Positions 9,164 through 15,338 of a DNA stretch of 22,100 nucleotides are shown here, piece by piece (the first letter of the stretch is position 1; every line of letters begins with the position of its first letter). Below the pieces are notes generated by a model that made no database searches, was not told the origin of the DNA, and was given only the letters and a program-made list of their open reading frames with translations. The position numbers were made by a program, and so were the translations under genes. The DNA comes from a virus: the IMG/VR virus record IMGVR_UViG_3300029319_000576, positions 1 to 22,100 of that record. The stretch is one strand, 5' to 3'.

Positions 9164-9449
9164 GCATTAATCTTTTTCTTAATCCTACGTGAGATATATC
9201 TCTTCCTGTTTTAGTTGTTAGCCAATTAGCTACTTCACGATAAGAAAACTGTTTCACGTGTTTTCTAGCAAGTTCTAATGCCTCTAACTCATAAGGCACA
9301 GGATCAAGTAGTTCAGAATCCTCTTTATTTATAACATAGCCAAAAGGTATTGTTCTAGCTATTCGTGGTATCTGTACCCACTCTTTTTCATCTTCATCTT
9401 TTAAATCTGTTGGTTGTGGTAGCTTCCACTTTCCTAAACTTCTATTCAT
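9048..9449 (-). CDS. HTH protein next to terminase, possible small-terminase-like subunit
   Basis: This 133-aa protein contains a helix-turn-helix-like segment FSYREVANWLTTKTG...HVGLRKRL (residues about 73-103), similar to the DNA-recognition part of resolvase-type or small-terminase proteins. It is preceded by IPFGYVINKEDSELLDPVPYELEALELARKH, a pattern I associate with proteins encoded beside terL in marine phages. The tail is basic and helical. It overlaps terL by 116 nt and the gene before it by 4 nt (ATGA). It could be the DNA-recognition subunit of the packaging complex, although the gene at 9709 is the better small-terminase candidate. Two such genes in one packaging module is noteworthy. 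Confidence 0.68.
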   Translation of the reverse strand: MNRSLGKWKLPQPTDLKDEDEKEWVQIPRIARTIPFGYVINKEDSELLDPVPYELEALELARKHVKQFSYREVANWLTTKTGRDISHVGLRKRLMHEQQRKNKARTLRKWSEYAQKAIQKAKTIEESRIGAKA

Positions 9450-9709
9450 TTCTTTAGTTTTACAGTATTTTTCTTTTTATTATATTTATAATCTGATGGC
9501 TTTCTCTTTGACTTCTTTGCTGCTCTTTCTTTAGCTCTTTGAGAAGGTGTTTTCTTTCCTTGTATTTTACCTTTTCTAGTAGCTTTTTGTGTTCCCTTTT
9601 TTAAATTGCCACTTCTTTGTAGACTTTTAGTTGCTATGGCATAAGCTGCACTTTTGCTATGCCCTTTGTCCATAAGCTGAGATACTAATCTGTCAAGTAT
9701 CTTTGGCAT
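9446..9709 (-). CDS. Small basic protein of packaging module
   Basis: This 87-aa protein begins MPKILDRLVSQLMDKGHSKS and has a helical N-terminal third with AAYAIATKSLQRSGNLKKGT. The Lys/Arg-rich C-terminal half lacks acidic residues almost completely. The N-terminal pattern is common in small phage proteins found near structural genes; the function is unknown. The high charge suggests DNA or RNA binding. It shares one base with the upstream gene and overlaps the downstream gene by 4 nt, so it is translated in series with the terminase genes. Confidence 0.7.
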   Translation of the reverse strand: MPKILDRLVSQLMDKGHSKSAAYAIATKSLQRSGNLKKGTQKATRKGKIQGKKTPSQRAKERAAKKSKRKPSDYKYNKKKNTVKLKK

Positions 9710-10074
9710 TACTTTTTCTTCGGTGGTAATAACATGACACCACCTGATGCTTCTACTTGTACTTTCTCAGTTTTAATTAATCCTACTCTATCAAGCAATT
9801 CTTTTGCTGCACCAAGTCTATCTCTGATACCTAATTGTGTTGGATCATCTATGCCACTAACCATAGCCACTGCTGCCTTAGGTGCATTTCTACTCATGTA
9901 TAATTGAGTTGCATCCATTATCTCATCTTTCATTGTAGCAACAATAGAAGATGTAGATGAATGCTCAGAGTAACCTGCAAGTATTTTTGCTTGAGTAGGA
10001 TCACCATTCGCTTGTTCAAATAAAACGTCTAAGAACTTTTGTTGTCTTTCTGTTAACTCTCTTATCTTTTTCAT
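9709..10074 (-). CDS. terS: Probable terminase small subunit
   Basis: This 121-aa protein starts with LTERQQKFLDVLFEQANGDPTQAKILAGYS (residues 7-36), the typical N-terminal DNA-binding HTH layout of small terminases in which an AGYS-like turn follows the recognition helix. A helical oligomerisation part (RNAPKAAVAMVSGIDDPTQ...RLGAAKELLDRVG) and a short beta tail, VQVEASGGVMLLPPKKK, complete it. The small subunit recognises phage DNA and regulates the large subunit, encoded 550 bp downstream. The start overlaps the lysozyme stop by 4 nt (ATGA). Family assignment rests on pattern and location. Confidence 0.75.
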   Translation of the reverse strand: MKKIRELTERQQKFLDVLFEQANGDPTQAKILAGYSEHSSTSSIVATMKDEIMDATQLYMSRNAPKAAVAMVSGIDDPTQLGIRDRLGAAKELLDRVGLIKTEKVQVEASGGVMLLPPKKK

Positions 10075-10526
10075 ACAGGCACACCATATCGCACAACTCT
10101 ATCAATTAAACGTTGTGCTCTGTTTGTTGTTTGTTTAAACCATCTACTGTCTTCCATTTGCAAAGACATTTCACGATAGTCCTCTACTTCTACTGCGGCA
10201 ATCATAAGTTTAAACTTGCGTAAACGAGGACCTCCAAGTTGGAATGCCATATTTATTAACACGTGTTGTATGTCCTCAGGCAAAGAATCAAAATCATTAA
10301 ATATATCTTGACAGTCATTTATTGCAGTCTGAACATCTTTTTCAAACCACTCTTGTACTTGTTCTTCAGATATAGGTGTTCCGATAGGTTTTGCGTATAC
10401 TTCCTCATCCCACTCAGTAATCAAATGTCCTATTCCCCCGGTCAAATGACCTTCACTGCAATGGTAAGTTTCGTATTTACATCCCTCGTCAGCTTCTATT
10501 TCTTTTCGTAATACATCTATATTCAT
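10071..10526 (-). CDS. Endolysin, GH24 (T4-type) lysozyme
   Basis: This 151-aa muramidase hydrolyses peptidoglycan at the end of infection. The active-site layout is Glu14, 8 residues, Cys23, 5 residues, Thr29, within DEGC...EGHLTGGIGHL. This is the known E-8aa-(D/C)-5aa-T triad of phage lysozymes, with cysteine in place of T4 Asp20. The C-terminal part has NMAFQLGG and SRWFKQTTNRAQRL, as in T4-like lysozymes. There is no signal peptide or signal-anchor, so release depends on a holin, and a holin-type gene lies close upstream. Length is normal for the family. ATGA overlaps occur at both ends. Confidence 0.92.
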   Translation of the reverse strand: MNIDVLRKEIEADEGCKYETYHCSEGHLTGGIGHLITEWDEEVYAKPIGTPISEEQVQEWFEKDVQTAINDCQDIFNDFDSLPEDIQHVLINMAFQLGGPRLRKFKLMIAAVEVEDYREMSLQMEDSRWFKQTTNRAQRLIDRVVRYGVPV

Positions 10527-10648
10527 GGTCGGAGTCCTTGTTTGTATTGTTGTTTACGGATTTCTTGCACATGTTTGTGCCAAAAGTATACTGATATTCT
10601 ACTTGTTATATCAGATAATTTTAAAAATGTCAATGTCTTGAGGCTCAT
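10523..10648 (-). CDS. 41-aa protein inside lysis cassette
   Basis: This ORF (start MSLKTLTFLKLSDITSR) exactly fills the interval between holin and lysozyme, overlapping each by 4 nt (ATGA at both ends). That spacing argues for real translation. The N-terminal 25 residues are mildly hydrophobic and amphipathic, and the rest is basic (KHVQEIRKQQYKQGLRP). It is too short for a clear membrane span. A role as lysis accessory or antiholin is suggested only by location. I recognise no family with certainty. Confidence 0.6.
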   Translation of the reverse strand: MSLKTLTFLKLSDITSRISVYFWHKHVQEIRKQQYKQGLRP

Positions 10649-11037
10649 TTGCGTTTCAACATCTTAGCTGCTTGACCTACACCTTTGATACCAAAAGATG
10701 CAGATATGGCTATGTATAACAAGTATTGATACCAATCAGGCAATGTTGCCAACACCTCAAATCCACTTTGAACATACTCTCTCATTCCCGGAATGAAGAC
10801 TAGTATTGCAGGTGCTAGTAAAACAACTAAGGCAAATTCATCTTTCCATGAATCATTTGTAGCATCTGCCATTTTGCCTTCCCACTCTATTTTACCTGAA
10901 GCCACTTTCTCTGCTACAGTTGCTCTAGCTTTTGCTTCTGCTACTTTTGCTTTACCTTCTGCTTTTGTTTTTTCTAGCTTGTTTTGAAACCATGTTCCTG
11001 CGAGATTTGCGATTGGTCCTATTAACGCTTGTATCAT
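10645..11037 (-). CDS. Holin of the 3-TM gene-transfer-agent type
   Basis: The 130-aa protein has an N-terminal amphipathic segment (MIQALIGPIANLAGTWFQ, 1-18), then a charged helix (about 18-55), then SWKDEFALVVLLAPAILVFIPG (63-84) as a membrane span. After a short link it has a second span (about 103-120, YQYLLYIAISASFGIKG). This order, and especially the SWKDEF...FIPG...DWY...FGIKG pattern, matches the 3-TM holin family known from gene transfer agents and marine phages. Holins open the inner membrane to release endolysin, and the lysozyme gene is 120 bp downstream. The SD is weak (AAGGA about 12 nt upstream). Confidence 0.8.
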   Translation of the reverse strand: MIQALIGPIANLAGTWFQNKLEKTKAEGKAKVAEAKARATVAEKVASGKIEWEGKMADATNDSWKDEFALVVLLAPAILVFIPGMREYVQSGFEVLATLPDWYQYLLYIAISASFGIKGVGQAAKMLKRK

Positions 11038-11084
11038 TTTCTATTTTTTCCTTTAATCTTTCTGCTCTTAGCTTTTCTTTTACC

Positions 11085-11345
11085 TTAACTGAATTTACGA
11101 AATCTTGATGTTTTCTTTGCAATCTTTTTGGGTTGTTTAGATACCTGTTTACCTGCTCTCTTCGCTTTTCGTTTAGCAGCCGTAGAGGCGGCGTATTCAC
11201 TGGCAGAAAGAGCCTTAATCGCTGCCGAAGGTAAATAACGTTCACCAGTAGCCTTTTTCCCTTGTGTACTAGGTTTACCTGATTTGGTTCTCCATTTTTG
11301 CTTTGTCCACGCAACTAAAGACCTCTGTGATTTTTTAAGTGCCAT
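11085..11345 (-). CDS. Small basic conserved phage protein, 86 aa
   Basis: The protein has the pattern SLVAWTKQKWRTKSGKPSTQ, then GERYLPSAAIKALSASEYAAST, then a Lys/Arg tail with KQVSKQPKKIAKKT. This is a widespread small protein of marine viruses with the constant W(T)KQ-W-TKSGKPS and GERYLP elements; it has only a DUF-type annotation as far as I know. It is strongly basic with no cysteine. The SD AAGGA lies a few bases upstream. The function is unknown; nucleic-acid binding or virion internal protein are possibilities. Confidence 0.72.
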   Translation of the reverse strand: MALKKSQRSLVAWTKQKWRTKSGKPSTQGKKATGERYLPSAAIKALSASEYAASTAAKRKAKRAGKQVSKQPKKIAKKTSRFRKFS

Positions 11346-11354
11346 TCTTTATCC

Positions 11355-11450
11355 TTACATACATAAGTCTTCATATTTAGTTGTATGAAGTCTATGTTTT
11401 GATAAGTCTCCCTGACTTTTCTTAAATATATTTAGTATCCATTGTATCAT
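11355..11450 (-). CDS. 31-aa small protein
   Basis: The ORF encodes MIQWILNIFKKSQGDLSKH followed by RLHTTKYEDLCM. It starts inside the stop of the upstream gene (ATGA, 4-nt overlap) and ends 9 nt before the next start, so it fills an otherwise empty gap. The N-terminus (MIQWILNIFKK) is a short hydrophobic amphipathic helix. The function is unknown. Support comes from the coupling geometry only. Confidence 0.5.
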   Translation of the reverse strand: MIQWILNIFKKSQGDLSKHRLHTTKYEDLCM

Positions 11451-11890
11451 ATTTTACCTGTCCATTTACCTACAAAGTATAATATCATTCCTCCAAATGC
11501 TAGTAAAGCTATGAATGCTATACTATAACCCATCATTTCAAGAAGTTCTTCTTTTCTTCTTTGAGCCATTTTCTCTGCATATCGTCTTGACTTTCTAGCC
11601 TCTGCTTGAAACTTTTGCCAATCTTGCCATAATCCCGGTCTACCTACGTAAATCATAATTTGTTTAAGTTCTTCTTCTTGTTGCTTTATTTTTTCTAAAG
11701 CCATGAACTCTTCTAAATCATTTGTACGTACTCCTTTGGCTTTTTGCTTTTTAGCTTTCTTTTCTATTTGTTCTTTTGCAAAAACAAAATCAGAAATCTG
11801 TTTTCCACAACTTGCTAAATCTTTTCCGTTGCTTATGAAACTTTTTATTACACCGAAGGCAGCATTTGCCGCTGCTAATTCTGCTAACAT
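11447..11890 (-). CDS. Coiled-coil protein with C-terminal membrane anchor
   Basis: The 147-aa protein begins MLAELAAANAAFGVIKSFIS, then NGKDLASCGKQISDFVFAKE. A charged coiled coil follows (about 38-80 and 92-118), containing RTNDLEEFMALEKIK (55-69) and GRPGLWQDWQKFQAEARK (83-100). One transmembrane helix lies at about 121-142 (YSIAFIALLAFGGMILYFVG). It is a conserved small protein of marine phages whose role is not known to me. The location beside the lysis module and the single tail anchor are compatible with a spanin-like or lysis-related role, but neither a lipobox nor a partner is visible. It is followed by the 31-aa gene with a 4-nt overlap. Confidence 0.7.
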   Translation of the reverse strand: MLAELAAANAAFGVIKSFISNGKDLASCGKQISDFVFAKEQIEKKAKKQKAKGVRTNDLEEFMALEKIKQQEEELKQIMIYVGRPGLWQDWQKFQAEARKSRRYAEKMAQRRKEELLEMMGYSIAFIALLAFGGMILYFVGKWTGKI

Positions 11891-11891
11891 T

Positions 11892-12068
11892 CTACTTCCT
11901 TACAGGTTTACAATATGCAGTTATACGTTTATTTCCATCCTCTGTTGGTATTTGGGGTTGGTCGTGCAGTCTTTCTGCAAAATACAAACATCTATCAATG
12001 TTTTTAAATCTCTGTGTCTGATTGACTATTTGTTTGTCTATCATGAATATCAGTAAGAACTCGATCAT
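11892..12068 (-). CDS. Small phage protein, 58 aa
   Basis: The core is RFKNIDRCLYFAERLHDQP, then GNKRITAYCKPV. That C-terminal pattern (CLYFAE, then AYCKPV) is familiar from small proteins near the lysis and structural genes of marine phages. Two starts are possible: 12068 (58 aa, with a hydrophobic MIEFLLIFM leader) or the in-frame ATG at 12044 (50 aa). Neither has a clear Shine-Dalgarno. It ends 2 nt before the downstream start and largely overlaps the Cys-rich ORF (12004-12150) in another frame. The function is unknown. Confidence 0.55.
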   Translation of the reverse strand: MIEFLLIFMIDKQIVNQTQRFKNIDRCLYFAERLHDQPQIPTEDGNKRITAYCKPVRK

Positions 12069-12150
12069 TGTGATGACAATCGCATGAGCATTCTTCGCAA
12101 TCGCATTCGTAACATTCGCAAGTCTTACACCTTTTTCTTTTTTCGCTCAT
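12004..12150 (-). CDS. Cysteine-rich metallothionein-like mini-protein, 48 aa
   Basis: The ORF starts MSEKRKRCKTCECYEC and has eight cysteines in 18 residues (8, 11, 13, 16, 18, 21, 23, 25) spaced C-x2-C-x-C-x2-C-x-C-x2-C-x-C-x-C, followed at once by His26-His27. This regular spacing with Glu/Asp between is what metal-thiolate proteins look like. The second half is polar and probably unstructured. It overlaps the upstream gene by 26 nt and the downstream 58-aa ORF by 65 nt, so one of the two may not be translated. AAGAG lies 4 nt upstream as a weak ribosome site. It matches no family I know; metal binding is inferred from the spacing. Confidence 0.5.
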   Translation of the reverse strand: MSEKRKRCKTCECYECDCEECSCDCHHNDRVLTDIHDRQTNSQSDTEI

Positions 12151-12430
12151 TTGCTCTTTTTAAACTTTCTTTTGCTTTTTTAAATATACTAACAACTTCA
12201 GTCTTTCCCATTACTTTTGCTCTTTGCTCACCGACTGTAAGTATTTGTATCTTTCTCGCATATGGTTTATTGACCTTTTTAACTTTTCTAACTGTGTTTC
12301 TTGCGTCTGTCGGTGTGGCAAACTTGATGCTAACTGTGTCTTTAGGGTTTTCATCCGTGTATAAACGTCTACCCGACCCTTTCGGTTTTTTGCCCGTGCC
12401 AACTTTAGGGTCTTTCTTTTTCTTAGGCAT
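12125..12430 (-). CDS. Small basic conserved phage protein, 101 aa
   Basis: The pattern PKVGTGKKPKGSGRRLYTDENP (8-29 region), then DTVSIKFATPTDARNTVRKVKK and KPYARKIQILTVGEQRAKVMGK, belongs to a family I recognise from marine phage late regions without a known function. It is Lys-rich at both ends, with a central part that may fold as a small alpha/beta domain. It starts at the last base of the upstream gene's stop, so it is translated in series. No catalytic residues are evident. Confidence 0.7.
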   Translation of the reverse strand: MPKKKKDPKVGTGKKPKGSGRRLYTDENPKDTVSIKFATPTDARNTVRKVKKVNKPYARKIQILTVGEQRAKVMGKTEVVSIFKKAKESLKRANERKKKKV

Positions 12431-12717
12431 TAGCTTGTGTAACCACCACCTGCTTTTTTATAAGCAGAAGCTAACATCTGAGCTTTACGAGCACTCCACT
12501 GACCCGGAGCACCACCTTTACCTCCAGCTTTTATTCGATTAAAAATTCTTTTTCTCATTGTAGGTTTAGTGTAGTTACCTGCTTTGTTTACTGTACTACC
12601 ACCTTTTCTTAACTTAATAGCAGATAAGGCTTTTGCTTGACTTGCATGAGCTTTACTAGCTTTTTTTAATTTAGATGTTACTTTTTTAATTGTTTTTTTA
12701 GCTTTTTTTATTGCCAT
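12430..12717 (-). CDS. Small basic protein, 95 aa
   Basis: This 95-aa protein has an Ala/Lys-rich N-terminal helix like a histone tail (MAIKKAKKTIKKVTSKLKKA, 1-20). A C-terminal part, KAGGKGGAPGQWSARKAQML and AYKKAGGGY, recurs in marine phage small proteins. There are no acidic residues, so strong nucleic-acid affinity is likely. The role is unknown; packaged DNA compaction would fit but is a guess. It begins 3 nt after the upstream HNH-like gene stops, without a clear Shine-Dalgarno. Confidence 0.65.
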   Translation of the reverse strand: MAIKKAKKTIKKVTSKLKKASKAHASQAKALSAIKLRKGGSTVNKAGNYTKPTMRKRIFNRIKAGGKGGAPGQWSARKAQMLASAYKKAGGGYTS

Positions 12718-12720
12718 AAT

Positions 12721-12981
12721 TTATGCCATTGGGTTTCTTTTTTTAGACTTACGGGTTCTTCTAAAAGACCTATTCTTTGATGCTGACTTTGTTGTAAGAT
12801 TGGATGTCCTGTTATCTTTTGGATTGCCATTCTTGTGTGCAACATCTTTGCCTTTTACATTCACACCTTTACTCTTTAGTATTCTACGAGCTTTGTTTCT
12901 ACTTTGTCTGTTTTTAACTTGCTCGGTTTTACTATGGTAATTCTTATATTCTTTTTTGTAATTTCTTTTTTTTGGAGACAC
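12721..12981 (-). CDS. HNH-like small protein, 86 aa
   Basis: The central segment GKDVAHKNGNPKDNRTSNL (about 44-62) resembles the beta-beta-alpha metal core of HNH nucleases (D-x2-H-x-N/D-G-N...N-x2-SNL), and a basic N-terminal helix region precedes it. The final histidine or asparagine ligand after SASKNRSF is not obvious, so activity is uncertain. Similar short HNH-like proteins occur in late regions of marine phages, and some phages need an HNH protein for packaging with the terminase. The start codon is GTG at 12981; no in-frame ATG exists before the core. No good Shine-Dalgarno is seen. Its first 38 nt overlap a possible 45-aa ORF. Confidence 0.58.
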   Translation of the reverse strand: MSPKKRNYKKEYKNYHSKTEQVKNRQSRNKARRILKSKGVNVKGKDVAHKNGNPKDNRTSNLTTKSASKNRSFRRTRKSKKRNPMA

Positions 12982-13081
12982 TTGGTAGTAATCCTTTATT
13001 TACTGCTCTAGCTCTTTCAGAAAAGCCTAACTTTTGTTTACTTCTTATTTTTCTTTTTATTGTTTTTAGTTTGGCTACCAT
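12944..13081 (-). CDS. Possible 45-aa basic protein
   Basis: The ORF begins MVAKLKTIKRKIRSKQKLGF and continues SERARAVNKGLLPSVSKKKK. It overlaps the upstream 231-aa gene by 44 nt and the downstream HNH-like gene by 38 nt. Composition fits the surrounding basic mini-proteins. No Shine-Dalgarno is visible. The ORF bridges what would otherwise be a 56-nt gap, which is mild support only. Confidence 0.35.
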   Translation of the reverse strand: MVAKLKTIKRKIRSKQKLGFSERARAVNKGLLPSVSKKKKLQKRI

Positions 13082-13733
13082 CGGAATATAAATTATTAAA
13101 TGTCGTATATGGGTCAAGATATGACTCATGAGCTTCTGCAGAATGTAACCATTGAGATGGTGAGAAATCAGGAGCACCTTCTCCTGTTACCCATAAAGCA
13201 GGACTTGTTGCTCTTACTCTATTATTTGGAAGTGCCACAATATTACCTGTCCACTTACCTGCATCTAACAAATACAATACATGTGATTGTTTATGTTGTG
13301 CAGGATCATCTGCTATGTCACTCTCTGTATAATCTACAGTAAATAAATATTTAGCAGTATAAAAAGCATTGTCTATTTTACATAGCCACGGAGAGGAACT
13401 AACTCTATCCATAACTGTAACTGCATGATGTCTAGATTCACAATCCCAAGGTTGACACAAATGGTCTTCCATTGGTTCTGCCCATTCATCAACTGGTATG
13501 TCAGCTACAAGTGCTTGTATTGGCATTCTTGCCCACATTGCACCACCATGAACATTCTCGTCTTCGTCACATCCTGTAAAGACAACTTGGAAACTTAATG
13601 ATCTGTCTGGTATCGTATTAACTGCGAAAGCAATAGCATGGAGAAATTCACCATGATACTTCATGTGGTTAGAAGTAAACTCTTTTCTTACCCAACACTT
13701 GAAGTGTGGAACGTTACTTATCAGGTAAGACAT
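13038..13733 (-). CDS. Conserved marine-phage protein, 231 aa
   Basis: Recognisable blocks are SNVPHFKCWVRKEFTSNHMKYHGEFLHAIAFAV broken over residues 6-38, GGAMWARMPIQALVADIPV (63-81), QPWDCESRHHAVTVMDR (94-110), DDPAQHKQSHVLYLLDAGKW (143-162) and ALPNNRVRATSPALWVTGEG (166-185). This is a well-conserved family of marine viruses with no established function. It is soluble, globular, and rich in Trp, His and Cys (Cys13, Cys54, Cys93, Cys98, Cys117). It lies among the basic mini-proteins at the promoter-proximal end of the late operon. The start overlaps the upstream stop (TAATG). The C-terminus is an Asn/Lys tail. Confidence 0.75.
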   Translation of the reverse strand: MSYLISNVPHFKCWVRKEFTSNHMKYHGEFLHAIAFAVNTIPDRSLSFQVVFTGCDEDENVHGGAMWARMPIQALVADIPVDEWAEPMEDHLCQPWDCESRHHAVTVMDRVSSSPWLCKIDNAFYTAKYLFTVDYTESDIADDPAQHKQSHVLYLLDAGKWTGNIVALPNNRVRATSPALWVTGEGAPDFSPSQWLHSAEAHESYLDPYTTFNNLYSDGSQTKNNKKKNKK

Positions 13734-13906
13734 TATTTACGTCTTGCCGCACCACCCCTTGACATATATTTAGTTTTCTTCATGCCTCCCTTTGACATGT
13801 ACTTTGTTTTCTTTTTCATAGCACCACCCTTATTCATCATTTTAGATTTTTTGGTAGCACCACCACGACTCATCATCTTGGATTTTTTCTTTCCGTGCAT
13901 TGGCAT
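13733..13906 (-). CDS. 57-aa protein made of four GG-repeat units
   Basis: After MPMHGKKK the protein consists of four near-repeats: SKMMSRGGA, SKMMNKGGA, TKYMSKGGM and TKYMSRGGA, separated by Lys-rich links, ending ARRK. GGGAG lies 9 nt upstream of the ATG, and the stop overlaps the next start (TAATG). The same (K)xMxxGG element appears at the C-terminus of the 579-aa virion protein and in neighbouring small proteins. A virion-associated binding peptide is possible; the function is unknown. Confidence 0.65.
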   Translation of the reverse strand: MPMHGKKKSKMMSRGGATKKSKMMNKGGAMKKKTKYMSKGGMKKTKYMSRGGAARRK

Positions 13907-13919
13907 AATTAAGTCTCCC

Positions 13920-14546
13920 TTATTTTTTGCCTTTCATACTCGCCCTTACTAAGGACAATCTCTTGTTAGCTGCTTTCTCTCTATCTATTTCTTTTAATCT
14001 TTGAGCTATTGTTCCTTTCTTACCACTTCTTAGTGTTACCATCTTTGGTAAAGAAGAAGATGTTTTCTTTTTATCTGTTCTTAAATTAGTTGTAAATTTT
14101 TTGCCATCAAAAGTAAATGTTGCTTTACCTGCATTTCTAGCTTTCCTAAATGCTGCATTAAATCTACGTCTTGTTTCTGATATGCCACTACCTGCTTTTG
14201 TTTTTGTTGGGGATTTTAATTTTATGTTTGTTATAGCTAATCCAACAGGTCTTCTTGTAGGCTTTGCTTTTAAGTCTTTAACAACATTTTTTAACTCTTT
14301 TGTTATTACATTTTTAGCTTTTTTAAGGTTAGCAGTTGCAGACTTATCCATTGAGACTGATTGTTTAACTTTTCTCATTATGGGATCAGTAAATTTGTTT
14401 GGAATATTGATTGCCTTTAAGTTTTTTTCAAATTGATTTAAAATCATCTTATTGGCTTTGTTTACATCTTTAGATTTTGCTATTTTAACTTTAGCAACTT
14501 GTAATAGTTCATCATCTGTAAATTTACTAAAGTCTGGTCTACTCAT
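13920..14546 (-). CDS. Basic protein of unknown function, 208 aa
   Basis: The protein is Lys/Arg-rich and mostly helical. Residues about 128-150 hold the segment RFNAAFRKARNAGKATFTFDGKKF. This AFRKAR-AGK-TFTFDGKKFTT motif is one I know from several otherwise unrelated marine phage proteins, where it looks like a small beta-hairpin module. The N-terminus (SRPDFSKFTDDELLQVAKVKI) forms a regular helix. The start has AAGG upstream and overlaps the preceding stop by 4 nt (ATGA). No enzymatic motif is seen. A structural or DNA-binding role in the virion is possible. Confidence 0.65.
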   Translation of the reverse strand: MSRPDFSKFTDDELLQVAKVKIAKSKDVNKANKMILNQFEKNLKAINIPNKFTDPIMRKVKQSVSMDKSATANLKKAKNVITKELKNVVKDLKAKPTRRPVGLAITNIKLKSPTKTKAGSGISETRRRFNAAFRKARNAGKATFTFDGKKFTTNLRTDKKKTSSSLPKMVTLRSGKKGTIAQRLKEIDREKAANKRLSLVRASMKGKK

Positions 14547-14830
14547 GTTGTAACCTTTTTACCTTTAGTAATCTTTGCAAATGCTTCAGGACTAGATTTA
14601 CGTAGTGCCATTAGTCCCGGATTCATTTTAACAGAGCCTCCTGCCACATACATGTGCCTTTTACCCATAACAGTACCACCATACGCCATTTTTGTCTTAC
14701 CTTCAACTAATTTCATTGGTTTTTCTCCCTTTTGTGTAAACTTTTCCACAACTTCTTGTGCTTGTTCTACTAATCTTCTACTATGTTTTTCAGAATCTGC
14801 TAATATTTTCTTTGCTTCAGCTAATCCCAT
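14543..14830 (-). CDS. Small basic protein with GG motifs, 95 aa
   Basis: The start at 14830 (MGLAEAKKILADSEKHSRRL) was chosen because GGAGG precedes it and its ATG overlaps the upstream stop (TAATG); an ATG at 14842 would hide that ribosome site. The N-terminal half is one amphipathic helix. The second half has KMAYGGTVMGKRHMYVAGGS and NPGLMALRKSSPEAFAKI, a GG-rich pattern shared with other late mini-proteins of marine phages. The function is unknown. Confidence 0.65.
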   Translation of the reverse strand: MGLAEAKKILADSEKHSRRLVEQAQEVVEKFTQKGEKPMKLVEGKTKMAYGGTVMGKRHMYVAGGSVKMNPGLMALRKSSPEAFAKITKGKKVTT

Positions 14831-15126
14831 TAACACCTCCACCTTCTTCTTGCTTGTCTTAACCTACTATTAGGATTTTTAGCGGCTTTTGGAAACTTTT
14901 TCATCTGTCCTGCACTTCTTGCACAGAAAGATTTACGTCTTGCTGCTCTTTTTCCTGTTGGTTTCTTCTCAGTTACTGCTGTTTTTAGTTTACTGCCCGG
15001 ATTTTGCCTTCTGTACTTAGCAACACCCTTTGCAGTCATACCTGCACCTGATTTTGTAGGTCTCATATCCCCACTTTTTTGGGTAAAACCTTTTAATCCA
15101 CCTCTTTTTCGCTTCTTAGCTGCCAT
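14830..15126 (-). CDS. Small basic conserved phage protein, 98 aa
   Basis: The pattern GAGMTAKGVAKYRRQNPGSK, then TAVTEKKPTGKRAARRKSFC and ARSAGQMKKF, with a Trp-Arg-Cys end, marks a conserved small viral protein carrying only a DUF label as far as I recall. The paired cysteines (in KSFCARS and the C-terminal WRC) are typical. Very basic composition suggests nucleic-acid contact. The N-terminus has RKRGGLKG, again a GG element. It overlaps the upstream gene by 34 nt and is coupled to the downstream gene by TAATG. SD is weak. Confidence 0.68.
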   Translation of the reverse strand: MAAKKRKRGGLKGFTQKSGDMRPTKSGAGMTAKGVAKYRRQNPGSKLKTAVTEKKPTGKRAARRKSFCARSAGQMKKFPKAAKNPNSRLRQARRRWRC

Positions 15127-15338
15127 TTTGTGTTTAATTTTTCACCTTCTATGGTCATATCCAAACATTTATAACTTTTAGGGTAATACATTGGCATATG
15201 TATGGGCATACCTTGTGCTATTTCGTAAGCTCTTGATAAACATTTGTCATGAGTTGGATGTGGACTATATAAATCTTTGAGTGTTACACACATATCAGGC
15301 TGATGCATCAGACAAGCTAATACAAATAGTTCGTACAT
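15093..15338 (-). CDS. Small protein with hydrophobic N-terminus, 81 aa
   Basis: The N-terminus MYELFVLACLMHQPDMCVTL is hydrophobic but short for a membrane span. The rest contains LYSPHPTHDKCLSRAYEIAQ and PMYYPKSYKCLDM. Cysteines 9, 17, 33 and 58 could form disulfides if exported. Similar short proteins with this opening occur in marine phages; the role is unknown. The ATG directly follows the upstream stop (TAAATG), with GGAAAG upstream, and its 3' end overlaps the next gene by 34 nt. Confidence 0.6.
   Translation of the reverse strand: MYELFVLACLMHQPDMCVTLKDLYSPHPTHDKCLSRAYEIAQGMPIHMPMYYPKSYKCLDMTIEGEKLNTKWQLRSEKEVD

Noticed and set aside
10575-10600. Possible sigma54-like site on the minus strand near the lysis genes (TTGGCACA...TGCAA)
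   Set aside because: GG and GC are separated by 11 bp rather than 10, and it is inside the 41-aa coding region.
12965-12973. Slippery heptamer AAAAAAG in frame in the 45-aa ORF, suggesting a frameshift fusion with the HNH-like gene
   Set aside because: The heptamer favours a -1 shift, but the HNH-like frame is +1 relative to that ORF, so the fusion would not result.
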